Of a DNA stretch of 64,000 bases, positions 22,340 to 32,626 are shown piece after piece. Source of the DNA: Areca catechu (lineage: Eukaryota; Streptophyta; Magnoliopsida; Arecales; Arecaceae); NCBI GenBank assembly GCA_021397845.1, contig CM038044.1, positions 39,480,354 through 39,544,353 of the forward strand. The letters run 5' to 3'. The notes beneath the pieces are model-generated. The model saw only the letters and a program-made list of their open reading frames with translations, was not told the DNA's origin and made no database searches. A program made the translations under genes and the position numbers. Position 1 is the stretch's first letter. Each line of letters starts with the position of its first letter.

Positions 22340-23097
22340 TTAGGAGTCATGTAAAATTTTCATCTACATGTCACCCACCAACCAAGGGTCAAGCACAAAG
22401 TTGTAGTTAAAGATTTAATAAATTCCTTTCAATAGGAATGCATAGTCGAAACTATAATTTATTAGGTGTTGGTATGAGTCATATGCATAACATGTTAGAG
22501 ATTTGCACAAAAAGGTTAGTAAGAAAATTAACTTGAACAATGAAACTTACAAGCATATGGCTAATTCCCATAAGAGAATCAAAGAATTTTATGAAGGTGA
22601 CTATGTAATGATTAGGCTTAGACCTAAACAGTTCCCACCCGAAATCATGAAAAAGTTACATGCTCGCTGTGCAGGTCCTTTCAAAATAATAAAAAAAATT
22701 GGACCTAATGCCTATGTGTTTGAGTTACCATCTGACTTTGGTTTCAATTCAACTTTCAATATCTCAGACCTAGTAGAGTATATGGAACCAATAATGATAC
22801 CTAGTGAGCCTTTTGGACCTAATCCCATTTTTGAGAGTGAACCTACCCCTGAGTGTCCACCAGCCACATTACCAGAATGGTGAGATAGGATTGAGCGTTT
22901 CTAGATGACAAGATTATCACTATCTAGAATAAAGGCTATCAACACTATTTGGTTCGTTAGTAAGGTCGACCAGAATTTGAAGACTCATGGATCACTTGAG
23001 AGGATCTACAAAGGATCAACCCAGACTTACTAGAATACTACCAAAGTCAAGTTGACCTCTACTCGACAGGGTCGAGTCCTTCTCACCCTGAGATAAT
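22340..23097 (+). pseudogene. Chromo-B integrase C-terminal fragment
   Basis: Degraded 3' end of a chromovirus pol. Near 22350-22420 a frame with stops matches the YHPQTDGQTE region. The best open piece (22503-22883, 126 codons) aligns with Chromo-1 over HMANSHKRIKEF, VMIRLRPKQFPPEIMKKLHA, GPFKIIKKIGPNAYVFELP and NISDLVEYMEP. The chromodomain after 22885 is broken by stops. Coding similarity continues to GTCGAGTCCTTC and on into the LTR at 23098. The 5' part of the element is missing; 22166-22339 holds no clear feature. Confidence 0.85.
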
Positions 23098-24327
23098 TGG
23101 TGTGGGCACTAGAGTTCGTAAGAGACTTCAATCAAACCTAATCAAGTCGAGCTCCTTATGGATTGCAAGTGAATAAGCCAAACTGAATTTTGTCTTCAAC
23201 TTTGTTTTTAATTTCAGCATGAGTCCTGTAATTAGAGTTGAGTCCATTCTAATTTCAATTTCAATTTAGTCTAGTTAGGTTCAATTTGGTCATGTTGGGA
23301 TCAATTTGGTCTTGTAATTAGTTGGGTCTTGTAATTAGACAAGTTGGTTCAAATTAGGTAAGATCAAAATCATGAAACATCAAGATTGGATGGAGCAAAC
23401 CACCTCAACCAACATGCCAAGTTAGAGCGCCACCTCACCTCCCACTCCACATCACCTCCATGCCAAGATGCCACCTCACCTCCCATGCCACATCACCTCC
23501 ATTTAGGCATCCAAGAATGTTAGAATTTGAACTTGAATTTAAGTTGTAACTCCCCCACTTATCTCTTCACTCTTCATGCATGTAATCTTACTTATCCCTC
23601 CACTCTTCACTCCACTCTTTATGCTTGTAATTCAAATTTGAATGGGCTAGGGAAGTCTATAAAATATCCCTAACCTCTTGTAATCAAACCATTATGATGA
23701 ATGAATGAAAGCTCCTTTTCTTTTTTCATTTGCTTGTTACATTTGTCACTCCATGAGGGAGAGGGTGTGAGGCCCAACAATCCATCCAAGACACCAACCA
23801 TTCATCCAAGGAGATGCCAACCACTATCCTGCTTTCCCTCCTTTCAATTCTTCTCAACTCCCTTTTCCTTTCAATCCTCCCATGGCCACTAATGTTTTCC
23901 ATTGCAGGATCCTCCATGATCTCGAGTTGAAGATAAGGTTTGCTTTGCTTTGGAACCATCTATGTTAGGAGTCATCCATCCAAGGAGTGATGTCTTCTAG
24001 TCCAACCATCAATCCTTGGAGTGCTGAAATTAAACCACCACCAAAAGTGTGAGAGCTCATTGTTGGTAAGTGAACCCTTCTTAGACTCTTAGATCTGATT
24101 GTTTGAAAGTACATGTCCTAGTTAGGATGGTTTCTCAACCATTAGGTCCTTTCTACTTTTGATTGGATGGAAACTATATTATGAATAATATAACTTTCAT
24201 CTAGTAGTCTCTTTCATTAAATTTATTGCTCCTTCTTATGCATGAATCTTGCTAATATGTGAGAGTCATTGCTCAATTTACTTTGTTAAGTTCCTAAGTT
24301 GAAAACTCCATCTAGCATTCTGCATCA
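23098..24327 (+). repeat. Chromo-B 3' LTR
   Basis: Begins TGGTGTGGGCACTAGAG, ends ATTCTGCATCA, about 1230 bp. The opening codons read GVGTRVRKRLQS, the same LTR-encoded integrase tail as Chromo-1. The ACTCCATGAGGGAGAGG block near 23750 is the counterpart of the block in Chromo-C and the mini-LTR. The PPT before it is decayed. Confidence 0.82.
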
Positions 24328-24873
24328 ATGTAGAGCCCTGGTCTGATGCTCTCTAAGAGTGCCTCACATGGACGGAGCGTATACCTGTCTCCCCTCCTCC
24401 CGAGAGAAGGGAGACAGGGTCCATAGCCCTCATAGGGAGATTCTGCCATGGGTGCAGGTGAAGTACTATGAAGTGCACATCCCTTCTACGGTGAGTATAA
24501 GTGGCGTGCCACGGGACCTGACACCCCGACAAGACATTGCTTCTTATGGGCATCATGCTATCATGTCTGGGGACCTGGCAGAGCACTAGCCCGGTAGGAG
24601 ATGCTATAAGGTTTGAGACTTATGGTAAAACCTTCCTTTTCCGGGTGTTGCAGGTGATGGGTTAAAGGGCGCGATGCTCCGAGCAAAGCACCTTTCCATA
24701 GAAGGTGCTGATAGTGAGCTGAGAGGCTTAGTGCTCCGACGGGATGCTCCTCCATAGGGGATATAGGCATCATGCCCTGGCAGAGGACCACTCCACAGAC
24801 ATTGTAGGCAGTGTGCCCTGGCGGAGCACCACTCCATAAAGGTGGCAAGCGGTGTGCCCTAGTGGAGCACCAC
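24328..24873 (-). repeat. Tat-A 3' LTR, distal part
   Basis: This is LTR sequence left of the Copia-2 insertion. It holds a 10-bp inverted repeat (CCTGTCTCCC at 24384-24393 and its complement at 24409-24418) and the start of a 41-bp tandem repeat (GTGTGCCCTGGCGGAGCACC at 24811 and 24852) that continues past Copia-2. The left LTR end is not certain because it abuts Chromo-B. Confidence 0.6.
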
Positions 24874-26347
24874 TGTTGCCCAGATATGGTGCCCAAGAGG
24901 GGGGGTGAATTGGATATTTAAAAATTTAAAGCAATATATGTGCTATCAAGTTTTAAGGTGAAGAGTGATAGTGCTTTAATAATTGTGCAACGGAAGCAAT
25001 GAAATAAAATGGCAATTAAAGAGCTAAAGAAGTTAAAGAGAAAGGCAATGCAAACACACAAGAAATATAGTGGTTCGGTGCACCTAGCACCTACATCCAC
25101 TTCCCAAGCTCCACTTAGGAATTTCCACTATAATCTTTAGATTACAGCCGACTTGTTTTACCAGGCTCACAAGTCAAAACCTTACACACTTGTTTTGGCT
25201 TCGGGCTAACAAGCAACCCTAGTTGGTTTTATCAATTGGATCACCAACAAACCTCACTCACTTGTTTTGGCTTCGGGCTTACAAGCAACCCTAGTTGGTT
25301 TTATCAATTGGCTCACCAACAAACCTCACTCTAGTTTCAAATTCCCTTGAAACTAGCTAAAGACAAAAGAGTATGAATACAATGAATTAAAACTAAACAA
25401 ACTCCTTTTGAGCAATAATAAATTTGTTGAAGCTCTTGATGGAGACTCTTCAAGCCTTTTCCCTTGGAATCTTTGGACCTCACTAAATGCCAAACACTTG
25501 AATGTTGGATTCCTCAAAGATGGAAAACTTTTGGCTAGGGAATCTCTTGGTTTTCTCACTCTTTTGGCTTGAAAGTGATTGAAGGCTTTGTACTTTGAAT
25601 CAACACTTTTTCACTTTGTCTCCTTGTCTTTTTTGAAGTTTGGTGGAGGTTAAATACCTCATTCATGCTGAAACAACTCCACAAGACCGTTAGATTCAAA
25701 AATATGGCCGTTTATGGCCGTTAGAAATCAAATCAGAAATTCAGAAAAACTAGCCGTTATGCCATGAGTCAACCTCATGAGTCGACCTCTGAATCAAGTG
25801 TCGACCTCATGAGTCGACCTCCAGTATAATTTAGGCAAAAGTTCAGAATACCATAGTTCTGCCGATTTGAATTCTTAAGCTATGAGTCGACCTCTGGTGT
25901 CGACCTCTGGACATGTGTTGACCTCTGGTGGTCGACCTCTGGAGCGTGCCACTGAGATTTTGCCGTGCCGGCCATGCTGAACTTTTCTTCTCTTCATGAG
26001 TCGACCTCTGGTGGTCAACCTTTGACAAGGTGTCGACCTCTGGGGGTCGACCTCTGGTCTGAATTTTTCTGAAACTCTTTGAGATGTGCGTGCCATGCTT
26101 GAGTTTCTTTAAGCCTTTGTTTCTTTTGTCAAATATTTCTTAACAAGAAGGTCCATTATGAGAATTTTGATCTTGTCCAAGGTAGAAGAGCTCTTTTCCA
26201 AATCAGGCAAACTTAGTTTCATCATTGTACTTTTGATACTCTTTTTGAATAACCTAAGTCCTGAAACTTTATCTAGAGATGAAACATTAGTCCAAATATA
26301 TACTCAACCTTTTGTTAATCATCAAAACTAAGGAGCCAAAGCCAACA
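24874..26347 (-). repeat. Copia-2 3' LTR
   Basis: Starts TGTTGCCCAGATATGG and ends GCCAACA. A seven-G run followed by TGAATTGG lies near the LTR terminus. A TATTTAA box (minus) is near 25650-25657. Near-repeats of about 90 bp (TTGTTTTGGCTTCGGGCT blocks) are at 25190-25330. Confidence 0.95.
25770..26055 (-). promoter_or_regulatory. GTCGACCTC motif array in the Copia-2 LTR
   Basis: Nine exact GTCGAC sites, most as GTCGACCTC, plus decayed GTTGAC and GTCAAC copies, lie about 115-405 bp upstream of the TATTTAA box in element orientation. This is the same relative position as the GAGCCGACTC cluster of Copia-1. The 5' LTR copy has extra sites through a 45-bp duplication. Confidence 0.6.
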
Positions 26348-27025
26348 ATCTCCCCCTTTTTGATGATGACAAAATCTTGAGTATATATGCAATTAAGTCC
26401 AAAAGCAAGATATAGCAATAAAATATTTTCAAAGTATCCTTACATGCATGAGTGTATCATAAAAATTTACTTTTCATCTTCTTTTTGTGAAAATATTTTC
26501 AAGAGTTACTTTTTATTTACTTCTTTCTTTTTGTGAAAACATTCTCATGAGTCAAAAAGGTAAGAATCATATAAACTTTACTACTCATAAGACGGAGATC
26601 TCATAAATACATATATACTTTACTAAATTTGATCTCATAAATACATATATACTTTACTAAATTTGATCTCATAAATACATATATACTTTACTAAATTTGA
26701 TCTCATAAATACATATATACTTTACTACTCCCCCTTTTTGCCAAGAATCAAAAAGTTCATTTTTGTAGTGAAAGATATATTAATGAAACTTATGTTCAAT
26801 TAAAATGAAGTATTTAGGTGCATAAACTACATGCTCCCCCTCAATTTGTGCATTCAATATAATAAAATATTCTAACTTGAGGGTTTAACAAAAATAAATG
26901 TTAAGAGCTGGTATCAGATAAAATGGCACAAGATAGATAAAAACAGATGTATTCAGTTACAAAATTGCTTACAAAGTAGGCACAAAATACTGATACAACA
27001 GATCATACAAAAGCAAACTAAGAGG
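26348..27025 (-). other. Copia-2 PPT and repeated PPT-like blocks
   Basis: The PPT (CAAAAAGGGGGAGAT on minus) is next to the 3' LTR. Further copies are at about 26728-26740 (CAAAAAGGGGGAG) and 26833-26842 (GAGGGGGAGC). The 34-bp tandem repeat at 26597-26732 lies directly beside the second one. No gene is seen. Confidence 0.78.
26597..26732. repeat. 34-bp tandem repeat, four copies
   Basis: Unit begins GATCTCATAAATACATATAT; copies start at 26597, 26631, 26665 and 26699 and are nearly identical. The last runs into a PPT-like block. Confidence 0.92.
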
Positions 27026-27518
27026 CTACTCCTCATCAGAAGGTATATCAAAAGATACAGGAGCCATGATCCTAGATGAGGATTTTGGAGTCCTATAAGA
27101 GGAACTCCGAGTCCTCAGAGAGGGACCAGACCTAGGGGTAGTCCTACGAGATCTATATGTCCTAGGTAAGGGCTCCACAGATGTCGAGACAGAGGCAGTA
27201 GCTGAAGGAGTGGACGGATCAGCATGCTGAGTAGACTGAGCTAGGGTCTACCTGCTGACTAGCTCATAAGCTGTGGGATCATCGATATCTGTCTCTGTAT
27301 GCTCATCTATGTCATCCAGAATCCCAGTGATAGTCTCAAATAGTGACTCTGTAGGCTCAATATCAACTGGCACAGCTGTGGCTGGAGGATCTGAACTCGG
27401 AAGATCAGTGGAAGGAGGATCAGCTGAAGGGGGAATCTCTGGAATCGGCTCTGCAGGTGGAACATCAAAACTACCTGCTCCAGGCTGATCTCCATCACTG
27501 TCACTGTATCCACTAGAG

Positions 27519-27558
<40 letters not shown>

Positions 27559-28804
27559 GTGGAGGAGATACTGTCGGATCTGCAGTCCCTGATGGCAGTG
27601 CTAATCTCAGTAAGCTGAGGATCTGTCTGAATCCTGTATCCATACTAGCTGAGAGAGCACTAATGCGTGTGTCTGTGTGTATCCGCAGATCATGAAGCTC
27701 CTGCCGTACACCAGTGATCTCTGTCCGGACCTCTGAAATCTGATCAGTCACTCGCTGCTCGAAGTCCGATATCCTCACTGAAGTCCTCCGTGGTGTAGCA
27801 GTAATAGTAGGTGCCGGAGCTGATGAAGGTGGTGGCGTGAATGGCTCAGGCTCCGCAGTCTCTATCTCTGGTGCTGGGCGAGGAGGTGTACCATGATCAG
27901 TAGGCCCTGAAGGCCCTGCCTCAGTAGCTCGGATCTCATCCTCCTCATCTGGCTCCTGGCCAGACTCTCGTCGTACCCATCGGTCACTAATCAGTCGAAA
28001 TCCCATCCTATGTAGGGATTTCTCTCCATAAGTATCTGTGTGCTGTAGCTGACTGAAGGGTATGCCGTCGAATGAGACACCATGCTCTCTGAATATTTGA
28101 GTCAGTCCCATGCCGTACGGCTGAACAAGTCTCCTATGAGAAGCTGCCTCACCCATCTGCTGAAGCATGATCCTGGGAAGGTTGATAGGAGTCCGCTGAC
28201 TCAGGGACACCATCAACACCAGCTCACGCTCAGTGATAAAATCAAATCTCCCGCTCTTCGGAATCAAGATACGGGCGATGATGTGATGCAGCACTCTCAT
28301 CTCCAGTGAAAGCTGGTTAGCGGCTACTGTGGAAATGCCGCTAACATCCTCACGCTCTAGGATACACCTGAAGGCGTGCTCTCTGTCGCTGATCGTAGTG
28401 GCAGCAGTGCCATGAAGTGGAATCCTCCAGATGCGACTGATGACCTCAGGTGTCACTGGAATCTCGATCCCTCGAACTGTAGCAGACCATCCAATGCCAT
28501 CAGTGGCCATGGATCCATAAAACTCCCTGATGAGGTATGGGTAGAATCTCTCGGACATCGTACAAAAATGAACCAGACCTGCATCTCTCAGTACATCTCC
28601 AATGAAGAAGTGATGCTGATCCCAGAATGGAATATCCACGCGCCTCCGACTAGCAATGCTCTTCCGGACTAGGCTGGCTGGCACTGGTGTAGGTGGCTCT
28701 GGGGTCGGCTCACGCTCATGTCTGACTTTCCTTCGCCGCTCAGTACTACCCTGCCCCTGTTCCAATCTCCTTTTCCTTACTGCCTGGTGTTTTCTCGGAC
28801 CCAT
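27026..28804 (-). CDS. Copia-2 third ORF, PTPD-like domain protein (one internal stop)
   Basis: Starts at ATG 28804 (MGPRKHQAVRKRR); the longer frame from 28840 begins with TTG and is not supported. The N-terminus is strongly basic, a possible nuclear signal. Residues about 40-260 form a domain with YPYLIREFYGSM, VRGIEIPVTPEVISRIWRIP, NQLSLEMRVLHHII and LVQPYGMGL, resembling the 'putative plant transposon protein' (PTPD) domain. Then come a Pro-rich linker, a helical stretch (ISALSASMDTGFRQIL), a poly-Asp run from a CAT microsatellite, and an Arg/Ser-rich tail. A TAG at 27250-27248 interrupts the frame, which otherwise stays open to a stop at 27026. It sits after pol, where Sireviruses may carry env-like genes, but no signal peptide or membrane segment is evident. 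Function unknown. Confidence 0.85.
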
Positions 28805-29494
28805 GTGTAAGGATGAGGGGTAACTTAGGGAGAAATGCAAAGAGGTAAGGCTTAGAGGAAAAGAGAGGGAAAGAGAGGTTCACGGATTGGGAAAAAGAGA
28901 AGAATGTGAAATGGTGAAATAGGGTTTGTGAGAGTGGAGAAAATAGAAAATAAATGGAGAAAAAGTAAGAAACGGAGGGTAGAAACAAGTGTTTTCTATT
29001 GAAAAACAACCGGGATTAGAGGGTAGATAGACCCGAAGGCTTTCGGTTGTCCAAAATCAAGAGTACGGTCAAAAAGAGGGTTGAATCGAAGAAATGCAAG
29101 AGGAGAGGAGAGGATCTCCCAAAATGTTGAGGGAGAAGGGTGGAAATCTACTATTTAGGGGTTTAGGAATGTTGGAGGGGGACCACACGAAGGAGAGGAA
29201 GGAAAAAATTGGAAAAACAAGGCTTGCGGACGGGTTTTTAAAAAACAGGTTTCCGTTCAAGTGTCGACCTCTGAAAATTTTCAGGGGTCGACCTCAAGTG
29301 TCGACCTCCATAACTTAGGTGTCGACCTCAAGTGTCGACCTTCGAAAATCTCAAGTGTCGACCTCCAACAATTAATTACTTAAAATAAAATTCTGTAAGA
29401 TTTAAAAAATTGATAAAATTTAGAGAAATAGCCTTTAACCATATTTGAGAATTTATAAATCATTTTTGAGGAATTTTGATGAAAATTGAAGAGT
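28805..29494 (-). promoter_or_regulatory. Candidate internal promoter and leader of the Copia-2 third ORF
   Basis: A 690-bp gap between pol and the third ORF. Six GTCGAC sites, mostly as GTCGACCTC (29263, 29287, 29300, 29321, 29334, 29357), copy the LTR motif of this element. About 20 bp downstream (minus strand) is TTTTTTAAAAA (about 29236-29246), and later CCCTAAATAG (29151-29160). A long pyrimidine-rich leader follows to the ATG at 28804. The order motif array, TA-rich box, pyrimidine-rich leader parallels Copia-1. Promoter function is inferred. Confidence 0.6.
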
Positions 29495-32400
29495 TTCAAG
29501 CAAAAGGATCAATGACTCCCAGTTATCTTCTGATCATACAAAATCTGTCTTCATTCAATGGTTTTGTGAATATATCAGCCAATTGATAATCAGTACATAT
29601 AAATTCTAACAACACATTAGAGTTTTGAACGTGATCTCTTATGAAGTGATGTCTTATTTCAATATGTTTGCTTCTTGAATGTTGTACAGGATTTTTCGTT
29701 AAATTGATTGCACTAGTATTATCACATCTTATGGGTGTCTTAGTTAGTTTGATGCCAAAGTCCTCGAGTTGTTGTTTGATCCATAGAATCTGAGCACAAC
29801 AGCTTCCAGCTGCTATATATTCGGCTTCCGCCGTAGATAGAGCAACCGAATTCTATTTCTTACTGCTCCATGAAATCAAATTAACTCCTAGGAATTGACA
29901 AGTTCCACTAGTACTTTTTCGATCAAGTTTACACCCAGCAAAATCAGCATCAGAATATGCAATTAATTCATATGATGACTCTCTAGAGTACCAAAGACCA
30001 ATTTCGATAGACCCAGATAAGTATCTAAGTATACGTTTTACAGCTAAGAGATGTGATTCTTTAGGAGCAGACTGAAAACGTGCACACATACAAACACTAA
30101 ACATTATATCTGGTCTACTGGCAGTTAGATATAGCAATGAACCAATCATGCCTCTATATAATTTTTGGTCTACTGATTTACCACATTCATCTTTGTCTAA
30201 TTTACATGAAGAGCTCATAGGGGTACCTATTGGTTTTGTAGTCTCCATCCCAAACTTTTTCAATATCTCCCTTATGTACTTGGCTTGGTTGATGGAGATC
30301 CCCTCTTTGGTTTGCTTAATTTGGAGTCCGAGGAAGAAGTTGAGTTCTCCCATCATGCTCATCTCGAACTCACTCTGCATTAACTTCGCAAATTCTTGAC
30401 AAAGACATTCGTTAGTAGCACCAAAAATAATATCATCTACATATATTTGTACTACTAAGAGATCATCATTTTTTTTTTCAAAAACAATGTATTATCTACA
30501 TTACCTCTAGAGAAATCATTTTTCATCAAAAATGAACTTAATCTATCATACCAAGCTCTAGGAGCTTGCTTTAAACCATACAATGCTTTATGCAATTTAA
30601 AGACATGTTTAGGAAATTCATGATTTTCAAAACCAGGAGGTTGTTCAACATAAACCTCCTCTTCAATAAATCCATTTAAAAAGGCACTCTTTACATCCAT
30701 TTGAAATAACTTGAAATCCATAAAACAAGCAAAAGCAAGTAAAAGTCTAATTGCTTCTAGCCTAGCAACAGGAGCAAAGGTTTCATCGAAGTCGATCCCT
30801 TCTTCCTGGTTGTAGCCTTTAGCAACAAGTCTAGCTTTGTTCCTAATTACAATACCATGTTCATCAAGTTTATTTCCAAAAATCCATTTTGTGCCAATTA
30901 CAGAAACATTAAGGGGTCTTTCAGTTAAAGTCCAAACATTATTTCTTTTAAATTGATTTAGTTCATCTTGCATAGCATTAATCCAGTTACAATCTTTTTC
31001 AGCTTCTTCTATTGACTTAGGCTCTATCTGAGATACAAAAGCTAAATAATCACAAACATTTCTAATAGAAGAGCGTGTACTTACCCCCTTTGATGGATCA
31101 CCTATTATTAGCTCTTTAGGGTGTCCATGTGCATACCTCCATTCTTTAGGTAATGGTTTTGGTGAAGTTACATTGATTTCTTGAATTTGATCTTGACTTT
31201 CTTGATCATCATCTCCTTTGGGCTCATCTTCATTGATTGTCAATTGTTCAAGTTTCTTTGTACCTGTTTCAACATCAATAGAATCTTCTTTTTTAAAAGA
31301 TTTTTCGTTAGATTCATCAAACACTACATGAATTGATTCTTCAACCAGAAGTGTTCTTCTGTTGAAGACCCTGTATGCCTTGCTAGAAGTAGAGTATCCT
31401 AAGAAGATACCCTCATCTGACTTGGCATCAAATTTACTGATATTATCTTTGCCATTGTTTAATATGAAACAGCGGCAACCAAATACACGAAAATACTTGA
31501 GATTAGGTTTTCGATTTTTCCAAAGCTCATATGATGTTTTCTTCAAAATAGGTCGAATTAAAACACGATTTAAAATGTAACAGGAAGTATTAATGGCTTC
31601 TGCCCAAAAATATCTAGGTAAATCGTTTTCGCAAAGCATTGTGCGTGCCATTTCTTCAAGAGTCCTGTTCTTTCTTTCTACCACCCCATTTTGTTGAGGT
31701 GTCCTAGGTGCAGAGAAATTATGACTAATACCATTTTTATTACAAAAAGTTTCAAAATCATGATTTTCAAATTCAGTTCCATGATCACTACGCAAAGAAA
31801 TAATAGTGAGATCTTTTTTGTTTGAAACCCTTTTATGAAATTTAACAAAAGCTGAAAATGTTTCATCTTTATGAGCTAAAAACATTACCCAAGTAAATCG
31901 TGAGTAATCATCTACAATTACTAGCCCATATTTTTTACCTCCCAAACTAGTTGTTCTGGTTGGTCCAAAGAGGTCCATATGCAATAATTCAAGGGGTCTA
32001 GTAGTAGATACTACTCCTTTAGGTTTGAAAGTAGATTTAGTTTGTTTTCCAAATTGACATGCAGCACAAATTTTATCTTTTTCAAAAGTGAGTTTTGGCA
32101 ATTCTTTTACAAGATTCTTTTTGCTTAATTTTGAAATCAATTGCATACTAGCATGCCCTAGCCTACGGTGCCAAAGCCAACTAGTTTCACTTGCCTTGGC
32201 TTCCTTAGCCACTAGGCATTGACCACTTTCCATGGCTAGATCATCAAGATCAACCATGTAAATGTTTCCATGCCTAAGACCAGTGAACTTGATGCCATCG
32301 ACATCTAGACTAGATACCATGCACAAAGATGATTCAAAAATTACTTTAAAACCTTTATCACAAAACTGACTAATGCTAAAAAGATTATGCTTCAAGCTAT

Positions 32401-32617
32401 CAACAAATAATACATTATCTACATAAGCATTAGGGGTGATATGGATTTTACCAATTCCGACGATTTTGCCTTTTCCATTATCACCAAAGGTAACGTTTCC
32501 ACCATCAATAGCAGCTAGTGATGAGAATTGCTTCACATCCCCAGTCATGTGCCTTGAGCAACCACTATCCAGATACCACATTCTTCTTTTATTTTTGGTT
32601 GCAAGGCACACCTGCAA
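29495..32617 (-). pseudogene. Copia-2 pol (protease, integrase, RT, RNase H) with three lesions
   Basis: A 720-codon frame (32617-30455) in frame with gag and separated from it by a TGA. Motifs in order: protease WYLDSGCSRHMTGD, GAG-pre-INT LWHRRLGHASM, CAAC knuckle, integrase HMDLFGPTRTT, SDHGTEFEN and PQQNGVVERKNRTLEEMA, then RT (GTKWIFGNKLDEHG, FKLFQMDVKSAFLNG). The frame shifts in a ten-T run (plus 30470-30479). It resumes at 30380-29853 (MMGELNFFLGLQIKQ, DADFAGCKLDRKSTSGTCQFL), then meets TAG near 29853 and TAA near 29520, each one transition from Gln. The end is near 29495. Few lesions fit a fairly young copy. Confidence 0.93.
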
Positions 32618-32626
32618 AAAAAATGA

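Noticed and set aside
24353..24896. ORFs on both strands in the Tat-A LTR
   Set aside because: Inside LTR repeats, no domain, and overlapping in opposite directions.
27248..28840. Third-ORF start at 28840 and end at 27248
   Set aside because: The codon at 28840 is TTG; ATG 28804 gives MGPRK as in Copia-1. The frame continues beyond the TAG at 27250 to 27026 with a coherent tail, so 27248 is probably a nonsense change.
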